This document shows, one piece after another, positions 26,060 to 34,661 of a stretch of 64,000 nt of DNA. The notes under the pieces were generated by a model. That model ran no database searches. It was given only the letters and a program-made list of their open reading frames with translations, and had not been told where the DNA came from. Numbering within the stretch: the stretch's first letter is position 1; each line of letters starts with the position of its first letter. Position numbers and translations under genes: made by a program. This DNA is from a bacterium HR15. GTDB lineage: Bacteria; Armatimonadota; Fimbriimonadia; Fimbriimonadales; GBS-DC. The stretch is taken from the NCBI GenBank assembly GCA_002898555.1, contig BEHR01000012.1, positions 1 through 64,000 of the forward strand. Reading direction: 5' to 3'.

Positions 26060-27079
26060 TCAGATATGCCCATCTGAACCTCTCCAGCGTCGCAGCAGCA
26101 GAACGCAGCCCCCAACGAGCGACCACAGCGCACTCGGCTCGGGCACAGGGGTAATGGCAAATAGCCGACCCACCGCGGTGAAGCTACCGTCCACAATGAG
26201 TAGCCCATCGCCATCGAACGGCTCGAAGCGCGTGCCGAAGTAGGCAAGGCTCGACGGGAAGGGGAAGACGCCGCTGAAGGTTCCAAATGGTGTTGCCGTA
26301 GTGCCGCGCAAATGGGTCAGGCTGCGTCCCGTGCTGGCGATGAGATCGCCTTCGGAATCGAAGATAAAGGTCGCCAGCCCCGAGCCGTTCCCACCCGCAA
26401 GCGAGACCGTGTCGATAAGATTGGCTCCAACAAGCCAGCCGCTGGGGTCGAACAGTGGCTCATAGCGGAACACCTGTCCCGGATTGCCGGCAAAGTTCGG
26501 GTCGTTTGTATCGCCCAGATAGAGCTGCCCGTTGTGCAGTCCTATCCCGCCCGCGTAGCCGTTGCCATAGCCGTCGACCACAACGGTGGCTGTGCCGCCT
26601 GCGACGCGATAGAGCTTGTTCGCATGAGAGCCATCCGCGCCCAATACCAGCACCTGATTGCCCAGCACAAATACATCGGCTGCGTTTGGAATAGAGCCTT
26701 CAGGTGCGAGCGGGGCGACACCGATGCCGATTCGCCATTCCAGCACCGTGTCCAGGTTGCCGTTCTCGCTGAACACCAGCGTGTTCTCGTCGCGCCAAGA
26801 CAGCCCGCCAAAGAACTGGTAGCGGCTATCGCTGAGTGTGGCAATCACCTGACGCCCTTCGGGGCGGATACGATCATAGAGCGTGATTTCCGCGCCGCCG
26901 CCGAATCGACCCCGCGCGACTGCCAGTCGCCCTGAGGGGCTTACAGCGACCACGCCCCCGCTCAGCTCCAAAGAGAAGGCGCGATAGCCTGTGGGGGGTG
27001 TGTAGCCCGCCACCTGCGACCAAGCATGCGGTATCCACAACAGCGTCACTAACCCGATAGTCATGGGTGTGCCCTTCAT
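26060..27079 (-). CDS. PEP-CTERM-anchored secreted protein, first gene behind a cobalamin riboswitch
   Basis: 339 aa. A signal peptide (1-21, MTIGLVTLLWIPHAWSQ) precedes a region of short beta-rich repeats (GGVVAVSPSGRLAVARGRF, LSWRDENTLVFSENGNLDTV, GGIGLHNGQLYLGDTND) that reads as a beta-propeller. The C-terminus is the full PEP-CTERM sorting signal: VPEPSALW, a hydrophobic helix (SLVGGCVLLL) and RRWRG. Such proteins are cut and anchored by an exosortase. GGAGG precedes the ATG. Control by cobalamin suggests a role in binding or uptake of corrinoids at the cell surface. That role is inferred from regulation only. Confidence 0.8.
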   Translation of the reverse strand: MKGTPMTIGLVTLLWIPHAWSQVAGYTPPTGYRAFSLELSGGVVAVSPSGRLAVARGRFGGGAEITLYDRIRPEGRQVIATLSDSRYQFFGGLSWRDENTLVFSENGNLDTVLEWRIGIGVAPLAPEGSIPNAADVFVLGNQVLVLGADGSHANKLYRVAGGTATVVVDGYGNGYAGGIGLHNGQLYLGDTNDPNFAGNPGQVFRYEPLFDPSGWLVGANLIDTVSLAGGNGSGLATFIFDSEGDLIASTGRSLTHLRGTTATPFGTFSGVFPFPSSLAYFGTRFEPFDGDGLLIVDGSFTAVGRLFAITPVPEPSALWSLVGGCVLLLRRWRGSDGHI

Positions 27080-27137
27080 CGCATAACCTCCTTTGCTGGG
27101 CGGACCTGCAGGTCTGCCCCTCTATGCAGGTGCGGGT

Positions 27138-27174
27138 TTAAAAACAACACGCGCCCGACACCATGCCGGGCGCG
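27138..27174 (-). terminator. Intrinsic terminator of the riboswitch
   Basis: On the minus strand CGCGCCCG, loop, CGGGCGCG is followed by TGTTGTTTTTAAA. It lies between the riboswitch core and the PEP-CTERM gene start (58 nt further), the usual place for ligand-dependent termination. Confidence 0.8.
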
Positions 27175-27475
27175 TTCAGGGACATCTGGCCAAGGCACGC
27201 TTTGTGTGCCCAATCCCTGACCGCACCCTGTGCTCGCAGGGTTGCTCCTGATAGGAGCGCGGTCGACCGTGGCCGGGCATTCGGGCTTGTCCCCATAAGA
27301 GGGGCTTACCGCTGCGGCACAGCGCCGGACTCTCACCGGACTTCCCCCGATGTTGCCTCGCAATATTGCCCAAACTTTTCTTACGAGGCTCAGCCCCGGC
27401 ACGACCCGGGGCGCACACGGTCTACCTTTTCTGAGGGACACGGCAACCGCGTCCCTACTGGGACCTGCAATACGA
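27170..27475 (-). promoter_or_regulatory. Cobalamin (B12) riboswitch
   Basis: The minus strand carries the conserved core GAAGTCCGGTGAGAGTCC then GGCGCTGTGCCGCAGCGGTA (27307-27347 region), which is the GGGAA..GGTG..AATCC..CNGCCCCGCAACGGTA pattern of cobalamin riboswitches. It is followed by AAGCCCGAATGCCCGGCC (about 27270-27290). A -10 box TATAAT (27489-27484) gives a start near 27475. A terminator follows (27138-27174), so cobalamin would switch the downstream surface-protein genes off. Confidence 0.88.
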
Positions 27476-27553
27476 GCGCAAACATTATACCCCACCGCTC
27501 TCCTCGCTGGATGGAACGGGACGAGCAATAGAGGGGCGAAAGGTTTGTTGTCC

Positions 27554-28393
27554 CTACTGCACATCCCGCCGCTGGAAAATGAATAACCCTACCAGCAGCC
27601 AGAACAACAGATAAGCCCCCACATAGACCAGATCAAGCAAGTGGACGGGTGGATTCAAAAAATGCAGCACCACCTCGCTGCCGACAGGCGGCGCATCGTT
27701 CATACCAGGGGGCACCAGCGTGTCCACGCGCGCCTGCACCAGCCGCTTCAATACCGCCATCGGCACCACCCACTCCGACAGGGATACCAGCTGCTGAAGC
27801 AGCTTCACATCGAAAAATGCGGCGATGGGGCGCAGAAAGTGGTCCGCAAAGTAGGCGAATGCGCCGGCCGCCACCGTGAACATCGAGGCAATCGGGGCAC
27901 TGCTGAAACTGGAGAGCGCAAGCGCAACCGTGCCGTACATCATCGGATAGAGCAGCACATAGGGCAGCGCATGCCACATCTCAGCACGCGGTTTTGTCTG
28001 CAAAGCGACCGAAACCCATAGCAGCGTGGTCCAGACCAGCGCGTTCGCCACACAAAAAAGCATCACACCCAGCCATTTGCCTAAAAAGATTTCGAAACGG
28101 TGCAAGGGTCGTGGGAGAATGGCTGCTAAGTAGCCCCGTTCGATCTCACTGGTAATCGCGCCTGCGCACAACAGTATGGCAAGCACCGAGGAGAAAAACT
28201 TGATGATATCCACCCCAAACAGAATCATCAGGTTGACACCCAGCTCGAAGCTTTTGGGGCTGCCACCGAGCGCTTGCTGGAACGCTTTGGGCAGGAAAGT
28301 CAAGCCATAGAGGGCAGCCAGGATAATCAGCGTGCCGAGAAAAGCACGCCGCCGCATCGCCTCCTGCATCGTAAGCATCACGATAGTCCACAT
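27554..28393 (-). CDS. ABC-2-type transporter permease
   Basis: 279 aa with six hydrophobic segments. It begins MWTIVMLTMQEAMRRRAFLG followed by TLIILAALYGLTFLP, the typical start of ABC-2/NatB-like permeases, and ITSEIERGYLAAILPRPLHRFEIFLGKW matches the intracellular coupling region. It starts 4 nt after the end of the ATPase gene, with which it forms the exporter. Cargo unknown; such pairs often act on lipids, antibiotics or ions. Confidence 0.85.
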   Translation of the reverse strand: MWTIVMLTMQEAMRRRAFLGTLIILAALYGLTFLPKAFQQALGGSPKSFELGVNLMILFGVDIIKFFSSVLAILLCAGAITSEIERGYLAAILPRPLHRFEIFLGKWLGVMLFCVANALVWTTLLWVSVALQTKPRAEMWHALPYVLLYPMMYGTVALALSSFSSAPIASMFTVAAGAFAYFADHFLRPIAAFFDVKLLQQLVSLSEWVVPMAVLKRLVQARVDTLVPPGMNDAPPVGSEVVLHFLNPPVHLLDLVYVGAYLLFWLLVGLFIFQRRDVQ

Positions 28394-28397
28394 CGCC

Positions 28398-29327
28398 CTA
28401 CTTACTCTCTCCTTCGATGGTCTGGATGAAGAGGTCTTCCAAGCTCTCGCGCTGCGCTTGAAAGCTAATTAATTCGCCCCCTGCCAAGATGACTGCTCGC
28501 GCCAGCTCCGGCACCTGCCTCTCCTGCTCTACTTCCACCACGATGCGCCGCTCATCGATGGGCTGAACCTTCTGCGCGATGCGCCCTAAAGCCTCCCGTA
28601 TGGTGGGGGTGACCTGACTTAGCTCGATGGTGACCACAGAGCGATTGACCAGCAGTTCATCCAGGGTACCCTGTTTGACGATACGCCCCTTGTTCAAAAT
28701 CGCCACATAATCACAGCTGCGCTCCACCTCGGACAGCAGATGCGAATTGAGGAACACAGTTTTGCCCCGTTGCTTGAGGTATTGAATGACCTCGCGCACG
28801 CGCCGTCGCCCCAGCGGATCCAGCGCGGAGGTCGGCTCATCCAGAATCACCAGTTCCGGGTCGTGCAGAATCGCTTGTGCCAGCCCGATGCGCTGCTGCA
28901 TGCCTTTAGAGAACTCGCGGATCTTGCTTTTGCGTCGTTCCATCAGCCCGACCAGCTCCAACACTTCGTCGATGCGGCGGTTCAGCGTGGCAGGCTCCAT
29001 GCGTGCCAATCTGCCGTGTAAGCGCAGCAGCTCCTCGGCGGTGAGGAAGTCATGGAACTGGAACTTTTCAGGCAGGAATCCCAGCCGTTTTTTCGCCTGA
29101 ATGGAACCAGCGGGATAACCCAGCACCCATGCTTTGCCCGCTGTGGGGTACACATTGCCAATAAGCATCTGGATAGTGGTCGTTTTGCCTGCCCCGTTGG
29201 GCCCCAAAAAGCCGAATACCGTTCCAACGGGTACTTGTAAATCCAGGTGATCCACCGCCACAACAGGGTTGCCCCCCATGAGCGGGCGGAAGACCTTGCG
29301 CAGTCCGCGCGTCTCAATCGCCCACAT
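28398..29327 (-). CDS. ABC transporter ATP-binding protein
   Basis: 309 aa. Walker A GPNGAGKT (42-49), a degenerate signature FSKGMQQR (in place of LSGGQ), Walker B LVILDEP, and the switch His in FLNSHLLSEVE are all present. The C-terminal about 90 residues form the extra domain of NatA/CcmA-like subunits that pair with ABC-2 permeases. A -10 box TACAAT (29341-29336) ends only 8 nt before the ATG, so the mRNA is probably leaderless. It is the first gene of a two-gene operon. Confidence 0.92.
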   Translation of the reverse strand: MWAIETRGLRKVFRPLMGGNPVVAVDHLDLQVPVGTVFGFLGPNGAGKTTTIQMLIGNVYPTAGKAWVLGYPAGSIQAKKRLGFLPEKFQFHDFLTAEELLRLHGRLARMEPATLNRRIDEVLELVGLMERRKSKIREFSKGMQQRIGLAQAILHDPELVILDEPTSALDPLGRRRVREVIQYLKQRGKTVFLNSHLLSEVERSCDYVAILNKGRIVKQGTLDELLVNRSVVTIELSQVTPTIREALGRIAQKVQPIDERRIVVEVEQERQVPELARAVILAGGELISFQAQRESLEDLFIQTIEGESK

Positions 29328-29342
29328 AGAAAATTATTGTAC

Positions 29343-31055
29343 CTACCTCAGCCGAAAACCGTAGAATCGCCCGCGATTGCCTTCGCCCCCGCTCCAACAC
29401 CAGACGAGCATCAAGTCGCTCGCGCCTGCACCCGTGAACAGAAGTGCATCGCCCAAAACAGCGCCGTCCATAACGGAGGTGCTGTAGAAGCGGTTGAAAG
29501 GATTGAAAGCGGTTACTTGCAGCACGCGAGTGGTCAAAATGCCCCCGGTATCGAGCTGTGCCGCGAGATACACATACGGCACCTTGCGATCCGTGCGGGT
29601 GAGTACTCTGAGAGCGGCTTTCACCACGGGCGCGTCCGCAATGAGCCGTTGCGGATAGAACGACAACGGGGTACCCGTGGCGGCGTCGAATGCATAGAGC
29701 CAGCCATCGCTTGTCAGTGCATAGACCGCATCGGTTGTGGGGTCATAAGCAGGCGAGCCAATAATTGGCGCGTGAGCCGATACACTCCACAGCCACTGGC
29801 GTTGTATCGGACGATAACATCCAATGCGCACACCGCGCACAATAAAAAGGGTACCGCGGCGATCATCCAACGCAGCACCCGTCAAAGCGCCTGTGCCACT
29901 CATGCTCGCACCGCTCTCCAGCAACATCCCCCACCAGACCAGATCGAATCGCCCATCCTCGCGCCCGACAAACAGCACATTGTTCGGCAATAACTGCATC
30001 GATACAATTGGGGCGGGATTCGCAACGCGCAGCGTATCGAAGGCGTTCGACGCGGGGGTGTAAATGCCTATATGATGGGTGGGAAGCGCGAAATAGAGGC
30101 GGGTTCCATCTGAGAGCAGGGGCAGATTCGGGTTCACGGCGAGTCTGTCTATGAAGAGCCACTGAGGGTAAACATTGGCGCCCCCTGTTGCCTGCGTCCA
30201 GTCAAAGTAAGCAATATAACCGAATGAAGTGGATAGGTACCAGTGATTGCCGACGACAGCTCCCTGTCCGCTGGGAAGCAACCCGTTCAACTTAGCCTCA
30301 TACCGAATATTGTTCTGAAAAGTCGTGTCAGCGTTCAGTGGCTGAGGTGTGGAAAAGAGGCGCATATCGTTGCCGTTCGCGACGATCCAGAACAGCCGCC
30401 CGTTGAGCAATTGAGGAGGCGCAGCCAGAGGATAGCTCGCCCATGTGGAGGTACTGGTGTGTGAGCCAATGCGGATTTCCGCTCCGGCGATGAACTCGGC
30501 AGGCGTGAGCGACTGCTCGTTAGCAACCGAGCTCATTTTGAGTGTCAGGAAGATGCCATCTGTGTTCCGATCAGACGGTGGGCGCGCTTGGATGAACAGG
30601 CGACGGCTCTCCGACGGCATAAAGGGGGTTGTGTACTCATTAAGCGGGCTGGCATCGCCAAATAGCCGGCTGGCGTCTACTTGCTCAAAAAGGCTGATCT
30701 GCCACGGGGTCGTGTTGGGACCTTCGCTGGCGGCGGTTTTCAGCCGCAGCGCGTCCACCCCATTCCCCTTATTGCGTAAGAGGAGGGAGAACCAACCATC
30801 GCCCGCAGTGACGGTAAGATACGGTAGGGTCTCGTATTCCCACTGCCACCGTACAACCTGACCGACACGCACCTGCGCCTCGTTGGAGAGAGCGGTTGTT
30901 CGCCCAGCGGTGTCGGTGACCATTGCACGCAAAGTCAGGGTCGTTCCTGCCCACAATGTGCCATCGGGCGTGCGCGTCGTCTGCGCAAGGAGAGGCGCAG
31001 GCCCCACATTCATCATAACCAGCACGACCGCGCCTTTCCTAATCAGCCCGATCAT
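29343..31055 (-). CDS. Secreted PQQ-like beta-propeller protein
   Basis: 570 aa from the ATG at 31055 (GGGAGG just upstream); an ATG at 31088 is also possible. MIGLIRKGAVVLVMMNVGPAPLLA is a signal peptide. After an Ig-like or coiled region (about 20-200) come repeats typical of quinoprotein-like propellers: GRLFWIVANGNDMRLFSTPQ, GNHWYLSTSFGYIAYFDW, GTLFIVRGVRIGCYRP and DAVYALTSDGWLYAFDAATG. No PQQ-binding or catalytic residues can be named, so a structural or binding role is as likely as an enzyme. Periplasmic or outer surface. Preceded by about 345 bp of non-coding sequence with repeated motifs (31352-31385). Confidence 0.75.
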   Translation of the reverse strand: MIGLIRKGAVVLVMMNVGPAPLLAQTTRTPDGTLWAGTTLTLRAMVTDTAGRTTALSNEAQVRVGQVVRWQWEYETLPYLTVTAGDGWFSLLLRNKGNGVDALRLKTAASEGPNTTPWQISLFEQVDASRLFGDASPLNEYTTPFMPSESRRLFIQARPPSDRNTDGIFLTLKMSSVANEQSLTPAEFIAGAEIRIGSHTSTSTWASYPLAAPPQLLNGRLFWIVANGNDMRLFSTPQPLNADTTFQNNIRYEAKLNGLLPSGQGAVVGNHWYLSTSFGYIAYFDWTQATGGANVYPQWLFIDRLAVNPNLPLLSDGTRLYFALPTHHIGIYTPASNAFDTLRVANPAPIVSMQLLPNNVLFVGREDGRFDLVWWGMLLESGASMSGTGALTGAALDDRRGTLFIVRGVRIGCYRPIQRQWLWSVSAHAPIIGSPAYDPTTDAVYALTSDGWLYAFDAATGTPLSFYPQRLIADAPVVKAALRVLTRTDRKVPYVYLAAQLDTGGILTTRVLQVTAFNPFNRFYSTSVMDGAVLGDALLFTGAGASDLMLVWCWSGGEGNRGRFYGFRLR

Positions 31056-31401
31056 TATCCTCCCTGCCAGGACTCGCTTCGCTCTCATTGTCTTCCCTGC
31101 CGTACCGCCAAGTTCAAAGCAAGAAAATGGATTAGCGCATGAGATTTCAGGCGAGTAGCGAATGATGAGCAAAATTTTTTTCCTCTTAGTGGCGCGTAGG
31201 GACATGGCGTTACCATGCCACGACCCACTCGCTGCTCGCCAATTGAAGGGGCCTCAGAGCGACAACCTTTCATAGCAGATTGCCAACCATTCGAACCACA
31301 TCATCATCGCCCCGTCGCACCTTCTCTATAGAGAATACCCCTTCGCAGCCTCGATTCCTGCTTAATTGCCCGATTCCTGCTTAATCGGATGAATCCCTTC
31401 G
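31056..31401. other. Non-coding stretch upstream of the beta-propeller gene with a repeated motif
   Basis: It contains two direct copies of CGATTCCTGCTTAAT (31352-31366, 31371-31385), a 14-bp version of which recurs at 60581-60594 upstream of cas10, and a palindrome CTCTATAGAG (31325-31334). Both features lie upstream of minus-strand genes, suggesting an operator. No gene is supported here. Confidence 0.4.
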
Positions 31402-31905
31402 CTACTCACCCTCTGCTCCCTGCAAAATTGGCTTCTCCATCAACCATTCGGCAAGATGCAGGGCGCGAATGAGCAGCCCGGCGCGTTTCGCGTGATTTGC
31501 GAACCAGCGTGTGCCCCAGCGGACGACCCGCGTCCATGCTCCGGGATGGCGAGCGACCCAGCCATAGAACTTCAAAGCCACCCGTTCCCACCAGGGCAAG
31601 CAGCGTTTGACTGCCATCGCACGCCAACGCACCAGCAGATCATGCAGCGGGATGCCCACGGGGCAGACTTCCGTGCATGCTCCGCACAGCGTACTGGCAT
31701 GCGCCAATTCTGCTCGTTGCCCATTCGTGAGCATCGGTGTGACAATCGCGCCAATCGGACCGGGATAGACCGAATCGTAGGCATGCCCCCCGATGGCTTG
31801 ATAGACAGGGCATACATTCAGACATGCGCCACAGCGAATGCAGCGCAGAGCATCCTCCATCGGTGTGCCCAGCCAGCGCGATCGCCCATTATCCACAATC
31901 ACCAC
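31402..31905 (-). pseudogene. lutB: lutB-like iron-sulfur protein, 5' half replaced at a CRISPR repeat
   Basis: The remaining 167 codons match the C-terminal third of LutB/YkgF-type lactate-utilisation proteins: VDNGRSRWLG, then two ferredoxin clusters CIRCGACLNVCP and CGACTEVCPVGIPLHDLL. The reading continues a few codons upstream (APPELHV) and then runs into the TAA of a CRISPR repeat on the same strand (31926-31955). The N-terminal LUD domain (about 300 residues) is absent. A GTG at 31905 could still start a short ferredoxin-like protein, but the lactate-oxidation function is most likely lost. No lutA or lutC lies nearby. Confidence 0.8.
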
Positions 31906-31925
31906 ATGGAGTTCAGGAGGCGCAT

Positions 31926-32037
31926 GTTTTTAGCCTACCTGTGAGGGATTGAAACGTGAGGGATTGAAACTTGCGCTGCGCGGCAGCACGCGCATGAGAA
32001 TCTCAGCGTTTTTAGCCTACCTGTGAGGGATTGAAAC
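31926..32037 (+). CRISPR. Two-repeat mini-array with duplicated partial repeat
   Basis: Two full 30-nt repeats (31926-31955, 32008-32037), identical to those of the main array (GTTTTTAGCC...GGGATTGAAAC). Directly after the first comes a 15-nt copy of the repeat's 3' half (31956-31970), then a 37-nt spacer (31971-32007). The left edge abuts the truncated lutB; the right edge runs into the 5' region of a membrane-protein gene. It is probably a recombination remnant of the main array at 42233-45388. Confidence 0.9.
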
Positions 32038-32090
32038 GCAAATGGCGAGTAGCGACAGGAAAATGGCTCGCCGAGGCGAACTACTTCTCT

Positions 32091-33728
32091 ATGCTCAAAC
32101 GGGAAGTTTGGCTGATCCCCATAGGGATATGGGTATTGTGCGTTGGTTACGCACTGCTCACTATCGTGCTCCGTGCCTACTATGTGGATGCGGAGGGTGT
32201 TCGCCAAGCAGCGCTGCTCGCCGTCGGGCCTGAGCGAAGTGCGCTCGCCTTCTGGAACGGCCATGCCCCTCTCGGCATGCTCTTAATGTGGTTGCTGGTG
32301 AAACCACTGACCTGGCTAATGCCCCTTGAGGAAAAAATTTTGGAGGCGACTCAGCTGATAGGTGCCATTTCCATCGCGCTGACAGGGTTAGTGTTATTTC
32401 GTCTGCTGCGCCTGACAGGGCTTGCAGTGGGATTGTGCGGCTGGCTCACTTTTCTGTTTCTGACCGCGAATGTTGCCTGGGTGGGAGCAACGATGCTCGG
32501 TTTTGCCTCGCTTGCGTTGCTGCTGATGGCATTGTGGGCGCGCGCGGCGGTCAGCTTCTTGATGCAGCGCGAGATTGAGACGAGTGTGGCGGTACGTATG
32601 GGGCTGATCGGCGGACTGCTCGGTGCCGTTAATCTGTTTGCGCTGCTGCCGGCACTGGTGCTGGGTGCACTCAGCGCACGACAGCGTGGTGTAGGTGGCT
32701 ATTGGATAGCGATGCTGATGACAGTGCTGATTCTTTATCTCGGAGTCTATTTTGCGGTGCTGCCTGCCCAGGTGCAGCGGGGAGGAATAGAACAGCCGAA
32801 GCCCTCGCTGATCGCTTGGCTCTGGACAGGAGACGGAGGCTCCCCGCTGGAACCATCTCCCTGGTCTGGTCTCTACTGGCAGGCAGTGGGCGAGCAAGTA
32901 CAAAACGCCTTGCTGGCGCTGGGGCGACCCTTCCGCGTGCGCGATGTGTATCAATACTTTCTGAGCGGTACCTTCGTCACCTTACTGAAGGGCGCGTTTC
33001 TGCTCCTGCTCATGATCCTGATTATCACGCTGTTCACCCTCCGAGCAGGGGGCGAATGGCTGCCGCCTGACCGTGCCACGCGGACACTGCGTCAGCTCAC
33101 GGGCTGGAGCCTGCTGCTGATGGGGCTGGTCTTACTGCTCTGGCAGGGTGATAGGCAAGCGTGCTACCTGTGGACCTATTTCTGGGCAATAGGTGCGCTG
33201 GGTGGCTGGCTCGCCTGCTATTCAGAAGCGGATACACAGCGAATCGGCTATGTGCTGCCGCCACTGGTGCTGGTGATGGCGCTGTTCGGCTTGATGAAGA
33301 TCAGCTCGTTGCGCTTGCCCGAACACGATTCGGAGCGTCAAGAGGCAGAAGCGGTGCAAACAGGCATCCAGAAAGGCGATATCTTGCTTGCTGCGGGTCG
33401 CCTGGCAGATCTGCTGCGCTACTACACAGCGGGGCGTGCGCAAGTGGTTGCCGCGGAATATTGGCGCATGCCCGACAAAGAGTTCCAACAGTTGCTGGAG
33501 CAGGCACGAAAGCAGAAACGACGCGTGATTATCTGGGAATATGCGTTGAACCCCGATTATTATCGGCACGCCCATGCCAATATGCCTGCTGAATGGCTGA
33601 CCGCCATGGAACGCGCTCAACAAGCTTGGCGCGAGCGTGGCGGCGCCTATCTGCGCCGCTATACAAAGTTGGTCGCCTATCCCACGCTGATCGAATGGAA
33701 CGGCGAGGTGCAAACCTTTGAGCCATAA
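32091..33728 (+). CDS. Multi-TM membrane protein, glycosyltransferase-like layout
   Basis: 545 aa from ATG 32091 (MLKREVWLIPIGIWVLC). A longer frame begins inside the CRISPR repeat but has no ribosome site. About eleven membrane segments span 5-385, with VLRAYYVDAEGVRQAALL in the first outer loop, similar in position to the acidic loop of GT-C enzymes. A soluble C-terminal domain of about 140 residues (RQEAEAVQTGIQKGDILLAAG..., RRVIIWEYALNPDYYRH) follows. It is not a known Cas protein. It is trapped between the mini-array and cas6. Function unknown. Confidence 0.65.
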   Translation: MLKREVWLIPIGIWVLCVGYALLTIVLRAYYVDAEGVRQAALLAVGPERSALAFWNGHAPLGMLLMWLLVKPLTWLMPLEEKILEATQLIGAISIALTGLVLFRLLRLTGLAVGLCGWLTFLFLTANVAWVGATMLGFASLALLLMALWARAAVSFLMQREIETSVAVRMGLIGGLLGAVNLFALLPALVLGALSARQRGVGGYWIAMLMTVLILYLGVYFAVLPAQVQRGGIEQPKPSLIAWLWTGDGGSPLEPSPWSGLYWQAVGEQVQNALLALGRPFRVRDVYQYFLSGTFVTLLKGAFLLLLMILIITLFTLRAGGEWLPPDRATRTLRQLTGWSLLLMGLVLLLWQGDRQACYLWTYFWAIGALGGWLACYSEADTQRIGYVLPPLVLVMALFGLMKISSLRLPEHDSERQEAEAVQTGIQKGDILLAAGRLADLLRYYTAGRAQVVAAEYWRMPDKEFQQLLEQARKQKRRVIIWEYALNPDYYRHAHANMPAEWLTAMERAQQAWRERGGAYLRRYTKLVAYPTLIEWNGEVQTFEP

Positions 33729-33764
33729 TCTTTCTGCCCCGCCGACAAGCCTGACTGTAAAGTC

Positions 33765-33825
33765 AATTTTTTTTTCTCTGATGAAGAAAATTTTGCTCGC
33801 AGCTGGGTCAGAGAAGAAATTTCAG
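33765..33825. repeat. Inverted repeat upstream of cas6, related to that at 2945
   Basis: AT-rich arms (TTTTTCTCTGA and TCAGAGAAGAAATTTCAG) flank an about 26-nt centre. The right arm ends just before GGAGGGAGGG, the cas6 ribosome site. It may be a terminator for the membrane-protein gene or an attenuator of the cas operon. Confidence 0.5.
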
Positions 33826-33839
33826 GAGGGAGGGAAACC

Positions 33840-34631
33840 ATGCGACTGAAACTTTTATTGGGCAAGCGGAATAAATCGTTTGCTGTGCCCACGCACTATA
33901 ACTACTTTCTGCAATCGCTCATCTACCATCATTTGGATGCCCATTTGGCACAGCAACTGCATGATGAGGGCATTGGCGAGGGCACCAAACGCTTTCGCTA
34001 CTTCACTTTCTCTCGCCTGATAGGTCATTTCCAGCGACAGGGCGAGCAGCTCATCTTTCCGCGCGGCGCGATTCTCTATATCGCTTCGCCCAACCATGCC
34101 TTCCTCGAATCGCTGGTGCTGCGCTTGCTGGCGCAGGGCGAAATCGTTGTGGATGAACAATCCATCCCATTGTACAAAATTGAGGTGCTGCCGCAGCCTG
34201 CGTACCAGCCCGAAGTCATCCTGAAAGCGCTCTCACCCATCACCTTGCGTGAGACGCTGCGCCAGCCCTCTGAGAAATACACCTACTACTACACCCCTCA
34301 CGAGCCCGACTTCAGCGAGCGAATCATCAGCAACCTGCGCAGTAAAGTGCGCTTTTGGTACGGGCGCGATATTCCCCCCGGCGATGCCTACTGCCTACCG
34401 CATGCGGTGGATCCGCAGAAAAACTACCATGTGATTAACTTCAAGGGCACATGGGTCAAAGGCTGGAGCGGGCTGTATCGGTTTCATGCGCCGCCGGAAT
34501 ATTTTCAGATGGCGATCGAAGCGGGTATTGGTGAGCGCAACTCTGGAGGCTTCGGCTGTGTGGAAGTGTATCAACCAGTGCGCAAAAAGCCCCGCAAGCA
34601 TCCCTCCGAACAGGAACTAAATGGTGTATAA
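33840..34631 (+). CDS. cas6: CRISPR endoribonuclease Cas6
   Basis: 263 aa with the tandem ferredoxin-like fold pattern of Cas6: MRLKLLL... at the first strand, THYNYFLQSLIYHHLD, where a His could be catalytic (about 19 or 30), and the C-terminal Gly-rich loop AGIGERNSGGFGCVEV (about 234-249). It cuts pre-crRNA within the repeat, leaving the ATTGAAAC 8-nt tag seen at the repeat 3' end. It is the only cas6 here, so it probably serves both the type I-B and type III-D systems. A TATAAT (34626-34631) at its 3' end may start a second transcript for the effector genes. Confidence 0.92.
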   Translation: MRLKLLLGKRNKSFAVPTHYNYFLQSLIYHHLDAHLAQQLHDEGIGEGTKRFRYFTFSRLIGHFQRQGEQLIFPRGAILYIASPNHAFLESLVLRLLAQGEIVVDEQSIPLYKIEVLPQPAYQPEVILKALSPITLRETLRQPSEKYTYYYTPHEPDFSERIISNLRSKVRFWYGRDIPPGDAYCLPHAVDPQKNYHVINFKGTWVKGWSGLYRFHAPPEYFQMAIEAGIGERNSGGFGCVEVYQPVRKKPRKHPSEQELNGV

Positions 34632-34661
34632 TTCAGTATCCACGGTTTGTAGGAGGTCTCT

